A stretch of DNA of 64,000 nucleotides, from contig ONCQ01000007.1 in NCBI GenBank assembly GCA_900316355.1, forward strand, positions 1-64,000, written 5' to 3'. The first letter of the stretch is position 1; each line of letters begins with the position of its first letter. This document shows, one piece after another, positions 40,801-47,473 of this stretch. The notes beneath the pieces were generated by a model. The model saw only the letters and a program-made list of their open reading frames with translations. It did not search any database and was not told the DNA's origin. The stretch comes from an uncultured Prevotellaceae bacterium (lineage in GTDB: Bacteria; Bacteroidota; Bacteroidia; Bacteroidales; Bacteroidaceae). Both the position numbers and the translations under genes were made by a program.

Positions 40801-42276
40801 AAGTATAGCGACTACACTGGCAAGACCATCGTGAACGGCGGCACCCTGACCGTGCCGAATTTCTACGACGGCGGTCAGAAGAGTGCCCTCGGTGCAGCTG
40901 CTGCCGACAAGGGCAACCTGCAGCTGAACGGCGGTACGCTGGTGCTCTCGAAGGACAATATGGGCACCGACCGACAGATCACCGTCACCGACACCGCCAC
41001 CATTCGCATCACGCAATCCAACAGTGCTCTCTCGCTGAAAGGTGCCGTCAGCGGAACGGGTTATCTCACGAAGGACGGTGCCGGGCAGTTGAACCTGACC
41101 TACGGCGGTGCGAACAATTTCGCAGGACTGATCGTGAAGAAGGGTATCGTGGCGCAGGGCGCTTGGAACGCTACCTTTGGCAAGAGCGGTTCGCCCATGC
41201 TGCTGGCTGGCGGCGAGGTGCATCAGATCGATGTCAACAGCACCAGCACCGTGCCCACTTTCAACCATGTCGTGACCGTTCAGGAGGGCACCACGAACAA
41301 GATTGTCGGTTCCTCGCGCGGCAAGATTAACGGCTCTGTGAAGGGGAAGGGCGCGCTGACCATCGTGTCGAGATATGTGCGCTGCGATATCGGCTTGAAC
41401 TTCGCCAACTTCGAGGGAACGCTGACGGCCTCTGGCAGCCAGTGGCGACTGATGACCAACGTGACCGATATGTCGAAGGCCACCCTGAAGGTGGACGCCG
41501 CCACGAACATTGCGCATTATGGCAGCGCCAGCGGTAACCAGCAGTCGGCCACGCTGAAGATTGGCGCTATTGCGGGAACAGCCACCGACGGCGTACTTGA
41601 AGGACAGACAACCTACCAGATAGGTTACTTGAACAAGGACATGACCTTCTCAGGCCTCTTCAAGGGAACGGCCGTCAGCAAGGTCGGAACGGGTAAGCTG
41701 ACACTGAAGACCACGGGCAGCACCTCGCCCATCACCGTCAGTGCCGGCACGCTGGAGCTCACCAACAGCTCTTCCACAACGGCCATCACGACAGGCGCCA
41801 TCACCGTTGCCAACAAGGCCACGATTACCGGTACGGCCGCAGTTCAGAACCTCACCCTCAGCAAAGGCGCCACGACGCTCTGCCAGCTCAAGACTTCGGG
41901 CAATACCCGTCTCACGGTGCTGGGCAACCTCCGACACAATAATGACACAATTCTTGTGGTGGTGCCTACGACGCGTAAGCTGCAGGTGGGCGACGAGATC
42001 ACGGTCTATAACGTCAGCGGCACCCACACCGGCTCCTTCTTCGTGAAGGTCGATGATGGCGGTGCGGGTTATGAGTTCGACAGCTCCACGCTCCTCACCG
42101 ACGGTAAGTTGCGCGTTGCTGCCATTGTCGATGGAATTGAGTCAATTGACAATGGACAAGGGACAATGGACAATGAGGGTGCTCTGTATGACCTCAGCGG
42201 CAAGAAAGTGATCAGCGATGGCAAATTACCCAAGGGCGTGTATATTAGGAACGGCCAGAAGGTATATGTCAAATAA
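37852..42276 (+). CDS. Rhamnogalacturonan lyase (PL11) with long beta-helix extension
   Basis: A 1474-residue protein with a signal peptide (MSRIFNFFLLAGLSLLPQMVGAQ). Residues about 24-665 form a PL11 rhamnogalacturonan lyase: QPLDRGVVAV start, LISWRKLAQEPEGTTYNVYK Ig-like part, then the eight-bladed propeller with calcium loops such as DTDGDGEYD, DVDGDGVVDYRTHG and DVDGDGTDEM. Residues about 667-1420 are a repetitive beta-strand region, rich in G, T and N, with autotransporter-type repeats (NGGTLTVPNF, VSAGTLELTNSS). The end (LPKGVYIRNGQKVYVK) is a sorting-like tail, preceded by a GGACAATG repeat. It cleaves the rhamnogalacturonan-I backbone. The size of the extension is unusual. Confidence 0.9.
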   Translation: MSRIFNFFLLAGLSLLPQMVGAQRYQQPLDRGVVAVNRSGSTIRSASSAGGTGNLISWRKLAQEPEGTTYNVYKRSAGSSEYTKMTSKPLAVTCYVPSSLATNTEYAVAAVSPDGVEGPISKPFLYKTQPYPNVWLNIDFDNTVIPRNDYRTKFCWPMDTDGDGEYDAVVVDRLFAGADVGEEDTENTATTTHKIQAYRFTGELLWTVDMGPNVNICAGQNDMVVAWDINCDGRCEVMIKSSDGTRFWDKQNETWGKYAKGSATADVDGDGVVDYRTHGTRVPPFYVSVIDGLTGEEIDCNELKYSEVHDGSDTYTRNSRANYMSFGYAAMDGHFAICYLDGIHPSLVMECLDRDNNKTHHNYVFTWDYDWNGTAASNWHHSHTWSRNDKRPWPAEFHMLRVADVDGDGTDEMIQGGYSVNPHTGWFASPSIGHGDRFVLSDIDPDRPGLEVYAIQQSALLGQLLYDARTAEHIKEWYLPSVYDVGRGACLDMNASRKGYEILSYADEFVYDCKGEKTGQTRSGSTYEGCWWDGDLQREWLDSPGGSGWGTNLMVSKVLGSRLAEFSQESSWATHAATGTRPAFMGDIIGDWREEVLLAMQDDNVCTGLVGYTTAMSTSYSIYCLQQDPHYRGDCTTRGYYQHPNTGFYLGGGMPMPPLPPVFEAEVRNEMASGKSVMFDLQNANGSIFDVNGEAPTTLYLMNPIGRDYTFKGTGTTGTGQLIKSMQGKVTFSCDLGHTGKNLISEGTLEVNGQIAGPVELRARGTLSGNATLKDTITFEGALNYEGCRLMPTSVITSKKNVVIPGNVYIEVSAAEGQCGKLMVEGDLTFKTTNYITVSLANQEATSYVIAECTGTLTCDVTKLKTRGLEGVNYDLVVEDNKLLLVINETREPQGNVVWTGAESATWNFKAKNFATDTPTAFVSGDAVVFNAEGLKKTITVPEMMVIGGVTFDSGTYTLSGEGGLSGEGDLTVNKDAAVTLNMKYSDYTGKTIVNGGTLTVPNFYDGGQKSALGAAAADKGNLQLNGGTLVLSKDNMGTDRQITVTDTATIRITQSNSALSLKGAVSGTGYLTKDGAGQLNLTYGGANNFAGLIVKKGIVAQGAWNATFGKSGSPMLLAGGEVHQIDVNSTSTVPTFNHVVTVQEGTTNKIVGSSRGKINGSVKGKGALTIVSRYVRCDIGLNFANFEGTLTASGSQWRLMTNVTDMSKATLKVDAATNIAHYGSASGNQQSATLKIGAIAGTATDGVLEGQTTYQIGYLNKDMTFSGLFKGTAVSKVGTGKLTLKTTGSTSPITVSAGTLELTNSSSTTAITTGAITVANKATITGTAAVQNLTLSKGATTLCQLKTSGNTRLTVLGNLRHNNDTILVVVPTTRKLQVGDEITVYNVSGTHTGSFFVKVDDGGAGYEFDSSTLLTDGKLRVAAIVDGIESIDNGQGTMDNEGALYDLSGKKVISDGKLPKGVYIRNGQKVYVK
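42141..42176 (+). repeat. GGACAATG repeat inside the PL11 gene
   Basis: TCAATTGACAATGGACAAGG and GACAATGGACAATG encode SIDNGQGTMDNE, placed between the beta-helix and the C-terminal tail. Confidence 0.8.
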
Positions 42277-42299
42277 CATCGTTAAAACGTGAATCCATC

Positions 42300-42980
42300 A
42301 TGAAACAGATTGTATTAACTTTTTTCTTCGGGCTTGCCAGCGTCATTGGCAGCGCGCAGGTGGTTCAAGATGATCCGTTGAAGGGTAAACAGATAGGTGT
42401 CATCGGTGACAGCTATGTGCGTAATCACCGCGAGCCGATAGAGAATACATGGCACTATAAGTTTGCGCAGAAACATCAGATGCGTTACTTCAACTACGGG
42501 CGCAACGGCAACTGCATCGCACTCGACCTGAAGCAGTGGGGGACGGGCATGTACAAGCGTTATGCGGAGATGAAGGATTCGCTGGACTATGTGGTGGTCA
42601 TCGCGGGACACAACGATGGGCGCACGGGAAGAATCGATTCCATTGGCGTGGATGCCTTCAAGGAGCGCCTCGGCATCCTCTGCACGGGTCTCATTGCGAA
42701 ATACCCTCGTGCCAAGATATTCTTCTTTACTCCTTGGACTTGTGAGAACTTCACAGGTAGCCTGCGCCAGCAGGTCGTGGACGCGATGCTTGAGGTGTGC
42801 GGTTCCTATGGTATTCCCGTGTTTGATGCCGCCAGAAACAGCAATATCTTTGCTGCTGATGAGCAGTTCCGCAAGATCTTCTTTCAAGGAGGGAAAGGTA
42901 CAGACGATGCCCACTTGAATGCCATCGGCCACGACCGTTTCCTGCCCGTGGCCGAACATTTCATCCTGCAGTATGAGTGA
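42300..42980 (+). CDS. Secreted SGNH/GDSL hydrolase, probable carbohydrate esterase
   Basis: A 226-residue protein with a signal peptide (MKQIVLTFFFGLASVIGSAQ). The SGNH blocks are GVIGDSYVRN (nucleophile Ser), YGRNGNCIA (block II Gly), VVIAGHNDGR (block III Asn) and DDAHLNAIGHDRF (block V Asp-His). Together with the PL11 lyase and GH2 genes directly upstream (23-base gap), the natural guess is a rhamnogalacturonan acetylesterase. The sequence alone supports only the SGNH family. Its stop overlaps the tail of the convergent gene by 20 bases. Confidence 0.87.
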   Translation: MKQIVLTFFFGLASVIGSAQVVQDDPLKGKQIGVIGDSYVRNHREPIENTWHYKFAQKHQMRYFNYGRNGNCIALDLKQWGTGMYKRYAEMKDSLDYVVVIAGHNDGRTGRIDSIGVDAFKERLGILCTGLIAKYPRAKIFFFTPWTCENFTGSLRQQVVDAMLEVCGSYGIPVFDAARNSNIFAADEQFRKIFFQGGKGTDDAHLNAIGHDRFLPVAEHFILQYE

Positions 42981-43926
42981 CCGCAAGGAGCGTAGATAGA
43001 TAAGGGCGTAGTGCTTCGGTGCTGCGCCCTTTGCGTTGGGCGTAGTCGAGGAATTGGTCGTCGCCAATGTGGCCGATACTGAAGTAGCGGGCTTGGGGAT
43101 GGCTGATCATCAGGCCGCTCACGCTGGCGTGGGGTTGCATCGCGCCGTGTTCGGTGAGACGGATGCCGATGGAGGAGAAATCGATGAGGCGGTCGAGGTC
43201 GAAATTGAGGCTTTGGTCGGGGAGGCTGGGGTAGCCCACAGCGGGACGGATACCTTGGAAACGCTCGGCGTGGAGGTCGGCGATGGACAGCTGCTCGTCG
43301 GGTGCATAGCCCCAGTAGAACTTACGGATGGCTTCGTGAGCGCGCTCGATGGCGGCTTCCGCAAGGCGGTCGGCGAGGGTTTGGCAGAGCAGGTGCTTGT
43401 AGGCGTCGGCAGCGGGCGTGCCGTCAGCATAGAGCTGTTCAATGCCTTCGTCGGCACAGGCGGCGAAGATGCCGATGCAATCGCGCTGGCCCTCAGCATT
43501 GACGGGGCGGATGAAGTCGGCGAGGCAGAGGAACGGGGGCTCCTGCTGACGAAGGAAGGATAATGATGAATGACGAGTGACGGATGACGAATGATGAGTG
43601 ACGAATGACGAATGATGAATCATCACATCTTCGCTGTCGCTGTTGCAGTCGAAGAGTCCGAAGCGGACATGGGTCTTGTAGCCTTGAGCATCGAGTGCTG
43701 CAAGCATCCGCATCGCCTCCTTGTGCAGCTGCATCGCCTCAGCTGCCTTCGCCCGTTCTTCTTCTGGGAAACTGGCCAGCCAGTTGGCGCGGCAGCTGTC
43801 GCAGCCATGGATGTTGGCAATGGCCGCAAAGCGCGCAGGGAAGTTCCACGCGTGGAAGAAGTACAGCCAGTTGATGTAGGGCGCTACTTCGGCTATTTTA
43901 TAGTGTAAAGTGGAGGGCTTGTGCAT
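42961..43926 (-). CDS. Methionine synthase activation-domain protein (B12-dependent)
   Basis: A 321-residue protein. Its C-terminal half is the AdoMet-binding activation domain of cobalamin-dependent methionine synthase (GIRPAVGYPSLPDQS, FSSIGIRLTEHGAMQPHAS, and SIGHIGDDQ). This domain helps re-methylate oxidised cob(II)alamin on MetH. Full MetH carries this domain itself, so a stand-alone copy may serve as an extra activator. The N-terminal part (HKPSTLHYKIAEVAPYINW) is also reminiscent of MetH. A GATGAATGAC-type repeat encodes a His/Ser-rich insert (HHSSFVTHHSSSVTRHSS, about residues 100-122). The start at 43926 overlaps the end of pyrC by 29 bases. Confidence 0.85.
   Translation of the reverse strand: MHKPSTLHYKIAEVAPYINWLYFFHAWNFPARFAAIANIHGCDSCRANWLASFPEEERAKAAEAMQLHKEAMRMLAALDAQGYKTHVRFGLFDCNSDSEDVMIHHSSFVTHHSSSVTRHSSLSFLRQQEPPFLCLADFIRPVNAEGQRDCIGIFAACADEGIEQLYADGTPAADAYKHLLCQTLADRLAEAAIERAHEAIRKFYWGYAPDEQLSIADLHAERFQGIRPAVGYPSLPDQSLNFDLDRLIDFSSIGIRLTEHGAMQPHASVSGLMISHPQARYFSIGHIGDDQFLDYAQRKGRSTEALRPYLSTLLAVTHTAG
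43561..43626 (-). repeat. GATGAATGACGA repeat inside the MetH-activation gene
   Basis: About seven copies of ATGACGAATG/ATGAGTGACG words encode the histidine/serine-rich insert. Confidence 0.85.
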
Positions 43927-45256
43927 GGCAGTTTCCGTTGGCAAAGACACCTTTATCATAGATGAGGCGGCCGTTGCAGTAGGTCTGCTCTACCCGCCAA
44001 GGGAAAGTGTGGCCTTCAAGGGGACTCCAGCCGCAGCGGCTGACGATGAGATCTTGGGTGAGTGTCCAGGGTTGGCGGCGTACCAGCGTGAGGTCTGCTT
44101 TCATGCCTTCGCGGATGAAGCCGCGCTCTGCGATGTGGAACAGGCGTGCGGGGTTGTGGCACATCAGCTCCACCATACGTGTGATGGGCAGCACGCCCTC
44201 TTCTACAAGGCCCAGCATGGCGGGCAGCGAGAACTGCACCATGGGCATCCCCGATACGGCGCGTTTGCAGCCCCCTTCCTTCTCCGAGAGCAGGTGCGGC
44301 GCATGGTCTGTGCCAATCACCGTGATGCGGCCGTTGTTCAGCGCCGCCCGCAGTGCCTCGCGGTCTTCCCGTGTCTTCACGGCGGGGTTGCATTTGATGC
44401 GCGTCCCCAGTGTCTTATAGTCTTCGTCGGTGAACAACAAATGAGGCACACATGCTTCGAGAGAGATTCGTTGCGTTTCGCCCGCAGTCGCGGGCGAAAC
44501 GCAACGAATCTCCTCGCGCGTGGTCACATGTGCAATATGCAGTCTCGCTCCCGTCTCCTTCGCCAACTGGATAGCCAGCTGCGACGAGGCGATGCAGGCT
44601 TCGCGGCTGCGTATTTCGGGGTGATGGATGACATCGGGGTCATCGCCGTACAGCGCCTGTGACTTCCGCATGTTCTCCGCGATGATGGCAGAGTCCTCGC
44701 AGTGGGTCATGATGAGCAGGGGCGACTGCTCGAAGACGGCGCGCAGGACGTCGCCGTGATCTACCAACATTCCGCCCGTGCTGCTGCCCATGAACAGTTT
44801 CACGGCAGGCACCGTGGTGGGGGCGAGGTGGGGTAGGAGATGGGCATTGCTGTTCGTAGCACCGAAGTAGAAACTGTAGTTTACGAAGGCGTGTGCCGCC
44901 CCCATCCGTTGCCGCTCTGCCAAGGCCTCCAGTGTCGTGGTCTGCGGCACTACGTTCGGCATATCCATGATGGTGGTCACACCGCCCGCTGCCGCTGCAT
45001 GGCTCTCCGTCGTCAGGTCGCCCTTGTGTGTCATTCCCGGCTCGCGGGTGTGGACGTGGTCATCGATGATGCCGGGGAGGAGAAGACTCACCCCCGACCC
45101 CTCTCTATAATCAGCGAGGGGCGTATATACATTTGAGGGCTGGAGTTCTTCTTTATCCTTAATCAGGGTGATATATTCATCCTCCACAACAATATCTGCA
45201 CGGCGGATGCGGCCGTCGGACACATAAAGGATATCATTGAAAACCTTCTTTTCCAT
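43898..45256 (-). CDS. pyrC: Dihydroorotase
   Basis: A 452-residue cyclic amidohydrolase of the multifunctional-type dihydroorotase group. Metal ligands are in IIDDHVHTREPGMTHKGDL (HxH) and the later HIAHVTTRE and VIGTDHAPH segments. It interconverts N-carbamoyl-aspartate and dihydroorotate in pyrimidine synthesis. A degenerate reverse copy of the GC-rich palindrome (45086-45123) gives the insert TPLADYREGSGVSLL at residues 44-57, just before the metal site, in place of what is usually a simple strand-loop. The gene lies in a minus-strand run with the mannosyltransferase upstream and the MetH-activation gene overlapping its end. Confidence 0.93.
   Translation of the reverse strand: MEKKVFNDILYVSDGRIRRADIVVEDEYITLIKDKEELQPSNVYTPLADYREGSGVSLLLPGIIDDHVHTREPGMTHKGDLTTESHAAAAGGVTTIMDMPNVVPQTTTLEALAERQRMGAAHAFVNYSFYFGATNSNAHLLPHLAPTTVPAVKLFMGSSTGGMLVDHGDVLRAVFEQSPLLIMTHCEDSAIIAENMRKSQALYGDDPDVIHHPEIRSREACIASSQLAIQLAKETGARLHIAHVTTREEIRCVSPATAGETQRISLEACVPHLLFTDEDYKTLGTRIKCNPAVKTREDREALRAALNNGRITVIGTDHAPHLLSEKEGGCKRAVSGMPMVQFSLPAMLGLVEEGVLPITRMVELMCHNPARLFHIAERGFIREGMKADLTLVRRQPWTLTQDLIVSRCGWSPLEGHTFPWRVEQTYCNGRLIYDKGVFANGNCHAQALHFTL
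45086..45123 (-). repeat. Diverged GC-rich palindrome inside pyrC
   Basis: On the plus strand it reads ACTCACCCCCGACCCC then TCTCTATAATCAGCGAGGGG. The right arm has decayed compared with other copies, suggesting an old insertion. Confidence 0.75.
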
Positions 45257-45295
45257 GGAGTCTTTTCTTCGTTATAACGTTATAACGTAATGACG

Positions 45296-46045
45296 TTATG
45301 ACGATGGGGCGGCTTTCTTGTATTTCTTAAGCCATCCGTCCAGGCGCAGGCGCATGACACCCCAGAGTGCTTCGGAGAAGATGCCGCCGGACATCTTGCT
45401 GGTGCCCAGCTCGCGGTTGACGAAGATGACGGGCACCTCCTTGATCTTGAAGCCAAACTGCTTTGCTGTGTATTTCATCTCTATCTGGAACGCATAGCCC
45501 TTGAAGCGCACAGCATCCAAGTCTATGGTCTCCAACACCTTGCGACGGTAGCATACGAAACCCGCCGTGGTGTCATGGATATCAAGGCCCGTGACAATGC
45601 GCACATATTTCGAGGCGAAATAGCTCATCAGCACACGTCCCATAGGCCAGTTCACCACGTTGACACCAGTGACATAGCGCGAACCGATACTCACATCATA
45701 ACCCTCATCCTTGCAGGCCGCCAGCAGACGCGGCAGGTCGGACGGGGCATGGCTGAAGTCAGCGTCCATCTCAAAGATGTATTCATAGCCGTGTGCCAAC
45801 GCCCATTTGAAGCCGGCGATGTACGCTGTGCCGAGACCCAGTTTCCCGGAACGCTCAACGAGGAACAGACGATCCTGGAACTCGTCAGCCATCAGGCGCT
45901 TCACGATGTCTGCGGTGCCGTCAGGTGAGCCGTCGTCGATGACGAGCACGTTGAAAGCGTGTTCCTTCAGTCCGGTGACGGCGCGGATGATGTTCTCGAT
46001 ATTTTCCTTTTCGTTATAGGTAGGGATAATGACGATGCTGTCCAT
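45296..46045 (-). CDS. Polyprenol-phosphate mannosyltransferase (GT2, DPM1-like)
   Basis: A 249-residue family 2 glycosyltransferase that opens VIIPTYNEKENIENII. The nucleotide/metal motifs are VIDDGSPDGT and MDADFSHAP, and HDTTAGFVCYRR is typical of dolichol/polyprenol-phosphate mannose synthases. No membrane domain is attached. It would transfer mannose from GDP-mannose to a lipid carrier for protein or glycan mannosylation. It lies upstream of pyrC with a short gap of TTATAACG repeats and downstream of sdaA. Confidence 0.9.
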   Translation of the reverse strand: MDSIVIIPTYNEKENIENIIRAVTGLKEHAFNVLVIDDGSPDGTADIVKRLMADEFQDRLFLVERSGKLGLGTAYIAGFKWALAHGYEYIFEMDADFSHAPSDLPRLLAACKDEGYDVSIGSRYVTGVNVVNWPMGRVLMSYFASKYVRIVTGLDIHDTTAGFVCYRRKVLETIDLDAVRFKGYAFQIEMKYTAKQFGFKIKEVPVIFVNRELGTSKMSGGIFSEALWGVMRLRLDGWLKKYKKAAPSS

Positions 46046-46079
46046 ACTATCATTTTTAACTTTTATCTTTTTTTCTCCT

Positions 46080-46107
46080 TACGCTCCCCTTTAAGGGGCT
46101 CGGGGGC
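46080..46107 (-). repeat. GC-rich post-stop palindrome after sdaA
   Basis: TACGCTCCCCTTTAAGGGGC then TCGGGGGC. On the minus strand it begins 2 bases after the sdaA stop, exactly as at tdh. It may form the mRNA 3' end. Confidence 0.8.
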
Positions 46108-46109
46108 TA

Positions 46110-47303
46110 TTATATCTTCGCCAGTCCGCCTTCAGAAGTCTCTTTGTAGAGCGAGGGCAGGTCGTGGCCGGTTTGCTTCATGACGCGCACGATACGGTCG
46201 AAGCTGACACGGTGCTGGCCGTCGGACATCGAGGCGTAGAAGTTGGCGTCCAAGGCACGGGCGGCGGCGAAGGCATTGCGTTCGATGCAGGGTATCTGCA
46301 CCAAGCCGCACACGGGGTCGCAGGTCATGCCCAGATGGTGCTCAAGGCCCATCTCTGCGGCATATTCGATTTGTGCCACAGAGCCGCCGAAGAGTTGGCA
46401 GGCCGCCGCCGAAGCCATAGCGCAAGCTACTCCCACCTCACCCTGACACCCTACGTCGGCGCCGGAGATGCTGGCGTTGTGCTTCACGAGATTGCCGATG
46501 AGTCCGGCGGTGGCTAAGGCATGCAGGATGCGTTGTTCCGAGAAGGTGTGGTTGTGCGACAGATGATAGAGCACAGCGGGTATCACACCGCAGGAACCGC
46601 AGGTCGGCGCTGTCACGATGCGCCCGCCGGAGGCGTTCTCTTCGCTGACGGCCAGCGCGTAGGCATACACAAGGCCATCGCTCTGCAGGTTGGCCTTGTA
46701 GCCCTTGGCCTTGGTGTAATAGACAGGGGCCTTGCGCTGCAGACCCAGCGGCCCAGGCAGCACCCCCTCGTGGTCGATGCCGCGTTCCACGGCTTCGCAC
46801 ATCACCATCCACACCTCATGCAGGTAATCCCATATCTCAGGCCCTTCACACTGCTCGACATACTCCCAAAATGCGCATCCGCTATCCTGGCACCAATGGA
46901 TGATCTCCTCCATCGTGTTGAGGTCGTAGAGCTCAGGCCCCCCCTGCACACTGCCCTCACCCTCAGAGAGCGCCCCGCCGCCTACACTATAGACCGTCCA
47001 TGGATCATAGGGCTTCCCTGCCTCGTCGAGGCAGACGTATTTCATGCCGTTAGGGTGGAACGGCAGGAATGTCTGCGGCTCCCATAGGATACGGGTGGGT
47101 GCCGCAGGCTGCAGCACATCTTCGATGGCCACGTCGGTCATGTGCCCTTTGCCCGTGGCGGCAAGGCTACCGTAGAGCGTGACTTCGAAGCCGCGCGCTT
47201 CGGGGTGGCGCTGCAGATAGAGCTGAGCAGCGGTCTGCGGACCCATCGTGTGCGACGACGAGGGGCCGATGCCGATGCGGTAGAGTTCGCGCAGGGATCT
47301 CAT
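46110..47303 (-). CDS. sdaA: L-serine ammonia-lyase (iron-sulfur)
   Basis: A 397-residue single-chain L-serine dehydratase. The N-terminal beta domain begins [18 protein letters not shown]. The catalytic alpha domain has [13 protein letters not shown] and cysteines C286, C328 and C339, whose spacing (42 and 11) matches the [4Fe-4S] ligands of characterised bacterial enzymes. It deaminates serine to pyruvate and ammonia. A promoter box lies upstream at 47340-47347, so the gene may lead the run sdaA-mannosyltransferase-pyrC-MetH-activation, although the post-stop palindrome may end part of the transcripts. Confidence 0.95.
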   Translation of the reverse strand: MRSLRELYRIGIGPSSSHTMGPQTAAQLYLQRHPEARGFEVTLYGSLAATGKGHMTDVAIEDVLQPAAPTRILWEPQTFLPFHPNGMKYVCLDEAGKPYDPWTVYSVGGGALSEGEGSVQGGPELYDLNTMEEIIHWCQDSGCAFWEYVEQCEGPEIWDYLHEVWMVMCEAVERGIDHEGVLPGPLGLQRKAPVYYTKAKGYKANLQSDGLVYAYALAVSEENASGGRIVTAPTCGSCGVIPAVLYHLSHNHTFSEQRILHALATAGLIGNLVKHNASISGADVGCQGEVGVACAMASAAACQLFGGSVAQIEYAAEMGLEHHLGMTCDPVCGLVQIPCIERNAFAAARALDANFYASMSDGQHRVSFDRIVRVMKQTGHDLPSLYKETSEGGLAKI

Positions 47304-47339
47304 AGGTAGAGTTAGGATGGTTCAATGGTTAATTGGCTG

Positions 47340-47347
47340 CAAATGTA
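47340..47347 (-). promoter_or_regulatory. -7 box of sdaA
   Basis: TACATTTG on the minus strand, 37 bases before the sdaA start. It is divergent from the mfd promoter. Confidence 0.55.
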
Positions 47348-47442
47348 CAACAATAAATTTGAAATGGAAAAAGAAAAGGTAAAAATGAACCGAAAATGAT
47401 AAAAAAGTAAATCGTCAAATCGTTAAATCGTAAAAATATCGT

Positions 47443-47450
47443 TACCTTTG
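47443..47450 (+). promoter_or_regulatory. -7 box of mfd
   Basis: TACCTTTG on the plus strand, preceded by an AAATCGTAAAATCGTT-type repeat and 24 bases upstream of the GTG start. Confidence 0.65.
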
Positions 47451-47473
47451 CATCGTAAACATGAGCATCATCC

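Noticed and set aside
39478..41517. 679-residue open frame antisense to the PL11 gene
   Set aside because: It is a shadow of the repetitive beta-helix coding sequence, with low-complexity composition and no known motif.
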